Both the position numbers and the translations under genes were made by a program. Positions 59,288 to 64,000 of a stretch of DNA of 64,000 nt are shown piece by piece (position 1 is the stretch's first letter; each line of letters opens with the position of its first letter). The notes beneath the pieces are model-generated. The model had not been told where the DNA came from, ran no database searches, and was given only the letters and a program-made list of their open reading frames with translations. The DNA is from QWHO01 sp039809865 (GTDB lineage: Bacteria > Vulcanimicrobiota > Xenobia > Xenobiales > QWHO01). The stretch covers positions 6,496-70,495 of the forward strand of contig JBDHVW010000037.1 in the NCBI GenBank assembly GCA_039809865.1, written 5' to 3'.

Positions 59288-59476
59288 CTAAGCGGCGAGG
59301 GGCAGTTGGCGAATGGTCTTTACGTCGGCACTCGCGCGAGCGAGGTACTCCGCCAGGCCGGCGCTGGGACCTTCGATGGGGCGGGCCGTTTTGGCGGGGG
59401 CAGCCTCTTCCACGGGGCGCACCGAAGGGGCGGGGGCGACAAGGCTCGGGGCGGTGACGTTGCTGATCGTGGACAT
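59288..59476 (-). CDS. Small Pro/Ala-rich peptide of unknown function
   Basis: 62 residues, from the ATG at 59476 with AGGAGG eight bases upstream; the 16 extra N-terminal codons of the longer frame cover this ribosome site. The sequence starts MSTISNVTAPSLVAPAPSVR and ends with a possible amphipathic helix (GLAEYLARASADVKTIRQLP). No signal peptide. The upstream 95 bp are AT-rich (TAAAATATTAA), probably a promoter. Not recognised. Confidence 0.55.
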   Translation of the reverse strand: MSTISNVTAPSLVAPAPSVRPVEEAAPAKTARPIEGPSAGLAEYLARASADVKTIRQLPLAA

Positions 59477-59524
59477 CGGGGCGACCTCCTGAAGTAGACT
59501 GATGATTTCTTTATCCCCCGACAT

Positions 59525-59619
59525 GGCCCGACGACAAGAGGGTGATGTTAATATTTTATGAACGTTTTTGGTGTTGGTTTTGAATCAGTCTTAAGAAAAG
59601 CAGACAATCATTGTAAAAG
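59525..59619. promoter_or_regulatory. AT-rich intergenic region
   Basis: About 95 bp of clearly AT-rich sequence between the small peptide gene and the pentapeptide-repeat gene. It includes CATAAAATATTAACAT on the minus strand. It is a likely promoter for the peptide and a transcription exit for the pentapeptide gene. No clear stem with U-tract. Confidence 0.35.
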
Positions 59620-60363
59620 CTAACAGTTTTTGGTGCCCGCTTTTAGTCGCTCCCGAAAGACCGGATCCAGCACAGCCGTAAGCAGGGCGCGGCGTTCGTA
59701 CACGGCGCCCTCCAAAGCAGCTCCCCGCAGATCGCACCCCTCGAGCGTGGCTCCGCCCAGCGAAGCATCGCGCAGGTCGGCTCCACGCAGGCTGGCCCCC
59801 GTCAGGTTGGCCCGCACCAGAGACGCCCGCCTCAGCACCGCCTCATCCAGGCGGGCGTGGCGCAGATCGCACTCGGTCAGAGAAGCGTCGCTGAGGTCAG
59901 CGCCTTGGAAAATCGCCTCGCAGGCGCGCGACTCGGACAGATCGGTCTCCCGCAGCAGGGCTCCGCTGAAGTCGGCCCGGCGCAGATCGCAGCGGGTCAG
60001 CATGGCCTCCCGCAGATCGGCCCCGGCGAAGCGGGTTCCCAGGGCGATGCCCTCCACCAGGAAGGCGCCCTGCAGGTTGGCGCGCGACAGGTTCGCGCCC
60101 GTCAGCCCGATCTGGTAGCCCTCGATGCCGCTCAGCACGGCCCCTTCCAGGTCGGTGCCGACCATCAGGGCGTAGCGCAGATCGGCCACCGGCAGTTGGC
60201 AGCCGGCCATCGTCGCCTGGCTGAAATCGAACCCGGTCAACGGAGGCCCGTAGAGGTGGAACGGCTCCAACTCGGCCTTCATGCCTTGGGTGCCCTCGGA
60301 CTCGAGCCACTTGCGGTGGCGCAGGAAGATCTGACGGATCTCGGTCAGCTCGAGATTTCTCAA
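59620..60363 (-). CDS. Pentapeptide-repeat protein
   Basis: 247 residues. After ~45 residues (NLELTEIRQIFLRHRKWLES) come about 30 tandem A(D/N)LxX pentapeptides, for example ADLREAMLTRCDLRRADFSG and ASLVRANLTGASLRGADLRD. They fold as a right-handed quadrilateral beta-helix. Relatives include DNA-mimic gyrase protectors (QnrB, MfpA), but many have no known target. The TTG at 60363 overlaps the TGA of the HTH gene (TTGA), which fixes the start and couples the two. Confidence 0.87.
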   Translation of the reverse strand: MRNLELTEIRQIFLRHRKWLESEGTQGMKAELEPFHLYGPPLTGFDFSQATMAGCQLPVADLRYALMVGTDLEGAVLSGIEGYQIGLTGANLSRANLQGAFLVEGIALGTRFAGADLREAMLTRCDLRRADFSGALLRETDLSESRACEAIFQGADLSDASLTECDLRHARLDEAVLRRASLVRANLTGASLRGADLRDASLGGATLEGCDLRGAALEGAVYERRALLTAVLDPVFRERLKAGTKNC

Positions 60364-60617
60364 TCGCGGTCTCCGATGAGGAGCATGTTGCGATCGAGAT
60401 CCACCGCGTAGTTTTCGCACTTGGCCAGGAAGTCGCCCGAGCTCGCATAGCCGGTCAGGTTGGCCAGCACCTCGATGGCTCCCACCGAGATCTCGGCCTC
60501 GCGGTCCTCTTCCATGCGGGCCACCGTCGCGGGCGTGGTGAGGAGCGCCACGGCCAGGTCTTGCAGTCGATACCCGTGCTCCTCACGGGCTTGGCGGATG
60601 CGGTTTCCCAGGGTCAT
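60360..60617 (-). CDS. XRE-type HTH DNA-binding protein
   Basis: 85 residues. MTLGNRIRQAREEHGYRLQD with LAVALLTTPATVARMEEDRE is the five-helix Cro/C1 HTH. The C-terminal ~30 residues (NLTGYASSGDFLAKCENYAV) probably dimerise. It is the first gene of a two-gene unit with the pentapeptide-repeat protein. TTATCT is six bases upstream, a weak -10-like match. It may autoregulate the pair. Confidence 0.8.
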   Translation of the reverse strand: MTLGNRIRQAREEHGYRLQDLAVALLTTPATVARMEEDREAEISVGAIEVLANLTGYASSGDFLAKCENYAVDLDRNMLLIGDRD

Positions 60618-60688
60618 CTCTAGAGATAACCGTTTTCCCTCAATGTTTTCAGTCCTCTTTCAGAAGGCGCCCCTAGCATGAATGCGTC

Positions 60689-61258
60689 ATGATCGCGCAG
60701 GTCTGTTCTACCCCCTCGCTCACCTGGCTGCCTCTGAGAGCAGCCAGCGGCGGCGACAGCGATCGCTTTCAGGCCAGCGCACAGAACGAATTCACGCCGC
60801 CCACCCGGGCCCAGATGCTCAAAGCAGCCTTCCCCCAGACCTGGGAGGGCCGCTGGAAGGGCGAGATGAGCGTCACCGGGGTGCCCGGCACCGACCGGGT
60901 CGGGGTCGAGCTGGAGATCCGCCCGGCCCCCAACGGCCGCCACAGCTGGTCGCTGCGCTATGAGGGACAGCCCGAGCGGCCCTACGAGATGGTCCCGGTG
61001 GACCCCGCCAGGGGCCATTACGTGGTCGACGAGCACAATGGCATCTTGCTCGACTCTTACTACCAGGACGGCGTGCTGCTGAGCCAGTTCGAGGTGGGCC
61101 AGAACCGGGTCACCGCCCGTTACGAGCTCGAAGGTGACAGGCTGAGCCTGGAGATGAACATGTTCGGGAAAGACGCCGTGAGGGAATCCGCCAGCGGCCA
61201 ACGGGTCCTGGCGTTCGGCCTGGGCAGTCTGCAGAGGGCGGTGCTGACGCGGGGTTAA
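60689..61258 (+). CDS. Unknown beta-rich protein
   Basis: 189 residues, no signal peptide. After a ~45-residue polar leader (APTR-like PPTRAQMLKAAFPQTWEGRW) the sequence alternates strands, for example VGVELEIRPAPNGRHSWSLR and NRVTARYELEGDRLSLEMNM, as in small lipocalin/THAP4-like barrels. No known family assigned. A TAGCAT box lies nine bases before the ATG, so it may be nearly leaderless. Confidence 0.6.
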   Translation: MIAQVCSTPSLTWLPLRAASGGDSDRFQASAQNEFTPPTRAQMLKAAFPQTWEGRWKGEMSVTGVPGTDRVGVELEIRPAPNGRHSWSLRYEGQPERPYEMVPVDPARGHYVVDEHNGILLDSYYQDGVLLSQFEVGQNRVTARYELEGDRLSLEMNMFGKDAVRESASGQRVLAFGLGSLQRAVLTRG

Positions 61259-61292
61259 CATTCCGAACACCCCCTTTAGGAAGTCTTTATCT

Positions 61293-61298
61293 TAGACT
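61293..61298 (+). promoter_or_regulatory. -10 box of the glycine-rich gene, leaderless start
   Basis: TAGACT, six bases (CAGACC) before the ATG at 61305. No Shine-Dalgarno. Confidence 0.58.
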
Positions 61299-61304
61299 CA
61301 GACC

Positions 61305-62225
61305 ATGGTCATTACCCCCTGTCTGGTTTCTTCTGTCAAAGCACCCCCTCAGGGACCGATCAAAAAAGCCATCGATTGGCTGGACGACTACACCTCCCCG
61401 CGCGAGACGACCGCGGGCAACTTCAAAGGCGCCAACTACTTCCAGGCGTTCTTTCAGGGCGGGACCGAAGGGTTCTACCTGATGGGGCCGGCGGGCGTGG
61501 TGGCGGGCGCCGGCTCGGCCCTGACCGGCTCGCTGGTACAGAACCGAACCGGCAGCCAGGTGGCCGGGGTGCTCTGCGGCACGGCCGTGGGCGCCGCGCT
61601 CGGCACCGCGGTGGGGGCCCTCACGGGGCAGCCGCTCTTCAATGCGGGCGTGCTGGGAGGGCTGCTGGGTGGCTTCCAGACCATTCGCGCCCACGGCAAA
61701 GCCGAGATCCGCGATGCGGGCGGCAACGCCACGATGATCAGCGCCTTCTTCATCGACGGCCCGTCCAAGGTGGCGGGCGGCATCGGCGCGGCCGCCGGGG
61801 CCCGCTACGAGGAGCCCTGGAAGAAGGCCCTGGTCGGCGCCGGTGTGGGCGCGGGCATGGGGGCCGGCCTGGCGGCTGTCGGCTTCGCCCCCTGCAGTGT
61901 GCCGATCGCGGCCCTGGGCGCGGGATTGGCGGGCGCCGTCGGCCCGTTCTTCGGGCCGCGCTTCTCGCAGTTCTTCCGCAATCTGGCCGAGGACTCGGGC
62001 AAAGGGATCGAGGCCGTGGGACTGAAAACAGGTCTCGTCCAGACGCCCATCGACGAGAAATACCGCAATGCGATCGGCGCTGTACCGGCGGCCTTCATCA
62101 AAGAGGGCATCCGCGGGTTCATGTATTCCGATGGAGGCCTGGCGGGCTTCGTGGTGGGCGGAACCATGGAGTCGGTGCAGCAAGCGCACATCATGTTCTT
62201 CAGCGAGAAAGAGAAGAAAACGTAG
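61305..62225 (+). CDS. Glycine-zipper-type hydrophobic protein
   Basis: 306 residues. A ~55-residue N-terminus without signal peptide (VKAPPQGPIKKAIDWLDDYT) is followed by several Gly/Ala-rich hydrophobic segments: GPAGVVAGAGSALTGSLVQN, GTAVGAALGTAVGALTGQPL and ALVGAGVGAGMGAGLAAVGF. These resemble glycine-zipper membrane helices. It could insert in a membrane or form pores; this is only a structural impression. It is directly followed, in the same frame after one TAG, by the TPR-CHAT gene. Confidence 0.62.
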   Translation: MVITPCLVSSVKAPPQGPIKKAIDWLDDYTSPRETTAGNFKGANYFQAFFQGGTEGFYLMGPAGVVAGAGSALTGSLVQNRTGSQVAGVLCGTAVGAALGTAVGALTGQPLFNAGVLGGLLGGFQTIRAHGKAEIRDAGGNATMISAFFIDGPSKVAGGIGAAAGARYEEPWKKALVGAGVGAGMGAGLAAVGFAPCSVPIAALGAGLAGAVGPFFGPRFSQFFRNLAEDSGKGIEAVGLKTGLVQTPIDEKYRNAIGAVPAAFIKEGIRGFMYSDGGLAGFVVGGTMESVQQAHIMFFSEKEKKT

Positions 62226-64000
62226 CTGCGGCTTCGAATCGCCGTTCTGCTCTTGCTCCTCTGGTTGCCGGCGCGGGGCCAAAACCCCCTTGGCGCGGGT
62301 GATCTTTTGGCCCGCTACGGCGCTTACGGCGACGCGGACAAAGCTTACGCGGCCGCCCAGGATGCTCCGCGCGAGCTGGTTCTCTCGCGCCGCCTCGCCC
62401 TGGCCCAGGTGCGCAACGACCTGCCCGCGGCCCGGGCCCTGATCCCCGAGCTCACGGCTCTCCTGAAGACCCATCCGAATCTCGAGATCGAGCTGCGTCT
62501 CGCGCTGGTCGAGGGAGCTCTGGCATACCGCAGCGGACAGGGAGCCCGCGCGCGGCAGGCTTACGAACGGGCCGGCCAGCTCGCCGACGAGCTCACCTCT
62601 CCCGGCGCCGGACTGGCTCGCTACGAGGTGGCCAGCTACCTTTATCTGAGCGCGCTGCCCACCCGGCCCGCTCCCACCCCGGCCGAGTATCGGACCGCGT
62701 TCACGGCGGCTTACGCTCCCGTGCTGGCCGCGCCGGGCGCCTACTGGCCCCTGGACGTGAATCGCAGCTCGCTGTGGGGCCGCGCCTGGGTGTCCACGGC
62801 GGCCGATTATGGCTGGACCGAAGAGGCGGTCGCGCTCGGTCAGGCAGGTGCTACCGCCATGTGGCAGCTCTACCAGTCCGGTGGCTTTCTGGATCAGGAC
62901 GCCGGCTACGCCTCGGTGCACCTCACGCTGGAGCTGGCCGAAGCCTTCCCCGGCCACCCTTCCGCCCCCGACTGGCTGACGCCCGTGGCCGCCGCGCTCG
63001 AGACCTGGGACAAAGCCATCGCGCCCTATCCCCAGAATACCTATCTCGAGCAGGCTTACTGCTGGGGCCGCTTTCACCGAGCCCGAGCCCGACAGCTCAT
63101 GGCCCGAGGCGACGCGGACGCGGCCGTCAAAGAGCTGGACCAGGCTGTTTCGTTCTTCGAGAGGGCTCGTCGTCCGGTCGATCGCGTCGACGCTCTGCTG
63201 GACCTGCCGGCTTTCAACTCGAAGGCGCTTTCCCCCAGGGCCGAGGCCAACGCCGCTCAGGCAGCCGTCGCCAGCGAAGAGCTGGCCTATCCCACGGGCC
63301 GCTTCCTGGCGCTGGCCTACCTGGGGCGCCTGAAGGCCGAGCGGGGCGATCTGACGGGCGCCGAGAAAGACCTGCGAGCCGCCGTCGATCAGCTGGCCAT
63401 CTTCCTCTCCGAGTCGGGCGCCACGCCCGAGGGCAAGCGTCAGTTGCTGGAGCGCAGTCGCTGGGTCACGGACGCCCTGACCGAGGTGCTGATGCGCCAG
63501 CATCGCGGCGCCGAAGCGCTCGAGGTGGTGCAGGGCCTGGGGCTGCAGCAGTCGGTGGCCGACGTCGACCTCACCCGCGTGCAGACGCGCGACCCCAAAC
63601 TGAGCCAGGCGCTGAGCCAGATTCAGAAGACCCGCGGACAGGACGCCGAGCTGAGCGCTGACCTGCAGGCCGCCCGCAGCAACGGCGACAACGCCGCGGT
63701 CACCCGCATCCAACAGGCCGTGGCGGGCAACAAAGCCGAATTCTATCGCGCTCTCAACGTGCTCAAAGAGGACCGGGACTATGCCTCGCTGGTGGCGGTC
63801 CGGCCCACTTCGTTCGCCAAGCTGCAGCCTCTCATGCCGGAGGACATGCTGCTGGTGCAATACTTTCCGGCGGGAGACAAGCTGTACCTGTTCGCCCTGA
63901 CCCGACAGGACCTGAAGATCTTCACCTCCCCGGTCACCCGCGACGAGCTGGACCTCCAGGTCCGCGAGGTGCGCACCCAGGTCAACGGAGGCAAGATTCC
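62226..64000 (+). CDS. Exported TPR-CHAT protein (3' end outside window)
   Basis: At least 591 residues. The first codon after the preceding TAG is CTG, and the following RLRIAVLLLLLWLPARGQ is a good signal peptide whose arginines are lost with any later start, so a CTG start is proposed. Helical TPR-like repeats occupy residues ~25-500 (ARYGAYGDADKAYAAAQDAP; DAALxx-type GDADAAVKELDQAVSFFERA). From ~530 the text EDMLLVQYFPAGDKLYLFAL is the opening strand pair of a CHAT (caspase-like) domain, whose catalytic His/Cys would lie beyond the window. Confidence 0.72.
   Translation, partial: MRLRIAVLLLLLWLPARGQNPLGAGDLLARYGAYGDADKAYAAAQDAPRELVLSRRLALAQVRNDLPAARALIPELTALLKTHPNLEIELRLALVEGALAYRSGQGARARQAYERAGQLADELTSPGAGLARYEVASYLYLSALPTRPAPTPAEYRTAFTAAYAPVLAAPGAYWPLDVNRSSLWGRAWVSTAADYGWTEEAVALGQAGATAMWQLYQSGGFLDQDAGYASVHLTLELAEAFPGHPSAPDWLTPVAAALETWDKAIAPYPQNTYLEQAYCWGRFHRARARQLMARGDADAAVKELDQAVSFFERARRPVDRVDALLDLPAFNSKALSPRAEANAAQAAVASEELAYPTGRFLALAYLGRLKAERGDLTGAEKDLRAAVDQLAIFLSESGATPEGKRQLLERSRWVTDALTEVLMRQHRGAEALEVVQGLGLQQSVADVDLTRVQTRDPKLSQALSQIQKTRGQDAELSADLQAARSNGDNAAVTRIQQAVAGNKAEFYRALNVLKEDRDYASLVAVRPTSFAKLQPLMPEDMLLVQYFPAGDKLYLFALTRQDLKIFTSPVTRDELDLQVREVRTQVNGGKI

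Noticed and set aside
61287..63860. An 857-residue minus-strand ORF opposite the glycine-zipper and TPR-CHAT genes
   Set aside because: The plus strand has a promoter box, signal peptide, TPR pattern and CHAT start. The minus product is Gly/Gln/Arg-rich noise.
1..64000. tRNA, rRNA, transposase or integrase genes
   Set aside because: I looked for T-loop GGTTCGA-type sequences with acceptor complements, rRNA-like stretches and DDE/tyrosine-recombinase motifs and found none convincing. A covariance scan would be needed to exclude a tRNA fully.

Overview
The window is about 64 kb of dense, GC-rich bacterial chromosome. It holds roughly 55 supportable genes, no rRNA, no tRNA that I could find, no CRISPR array, no transposase and no phage gene. 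The genes imply a two-membrane bacterium. Evidence includes lipoproteins with clean lipoboxes plus Lgt, an alpha-2-macroglobulin lipoprotein paired with PBP1C, type IV minor pilins and System II (ResB/CcsA) cytochrome c maturation. Two further traits are heptameric short tandem repeats of the kind described in filamentous cyanobacteria and leaderless promoters of the kind described in Deinococcus. Together they suggest a poorly sampled diderm lineage of the Terrabacteria side (Vulcanimicrobiota/Eremiobacterota, Armatimonadota or a cyanobacterial relative). This placement is an inference, not an identification.

Layout. 1-2.9 kb (minus): an MscS channel, a TPR protein and a sacsin-like ATPase cut by the window edge. 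3-7.8 kb: EamA transporter, small lipoprotein, Lgt, DUF4013 protein, glycine-rich lipoprotein, secreted zinc-ribbon-like protein. 7.8-12.3 kb: a divergent cluster with a PNPOx-like protein, an HD hydrolase, an inositol-monophosphatase-like enzyme, a double-GNAT protein resembling MshD, a FemAB-like transferase and a glycosyltransferase resembling MshA. 12.3-16.3 kb: HTTM protein and a first minor-pilin cassette. 16.5-19.4 kb: MFS transporter, an S51-like protein fused to a cysteinyl-tRNA-synthetase-type C-terminus, DUF4375. 19.5-27.5 kb: alpha-2-macroglobulin and PBP1C. 27.5-30.6 kb: a second minor-pilin cassette in the same gene order. 30.6-35.5 kb: secreted metallopeptidase, small and disordered proteins, TruA.

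35.5-37.9 kb (minus): a fluoride riboswitch controls crcB, DUF190 and a dynamin-like GTPase. 37.9-46.3 kb (minus): the DUF58-transglutaminase-MoxR-TPR block followed by HAD and Acg-type nitroreductase genes. 46.4-53 kb: an accessory region with two paralogous pairs of unknown proteins, a Uma2 nuclease, a carbonic anhydrase and a 62-bp tandem array. 53-58 kb (minus): MBL-ResB-CcsA-ferredoxin-like operon. 58.2-64 kb: DusB, a small peptide, a pentapeptide-repeat/HTH pair, two unknown proteins and a TPR-CHAT protein cut by the window end.

Three non-coding themes recur. (1) A TANNNT box sits 6-8 bp before the start codon of many genes, most without a Shine-Dalgarno sequence, which implies leaderless mRNAs. 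(2) Intergenic elements made of heptamer repeats, usually with a complementary second arm, sit on or just after stop codons. (3) A 62-bp GGATCC-rich array, whose period excludes coding, lies between two paralogous genes. Genes are commonly linked by 4-bp stop/start overlaps (ATGA, GTGA, TTGA), which I used to choose many starts.
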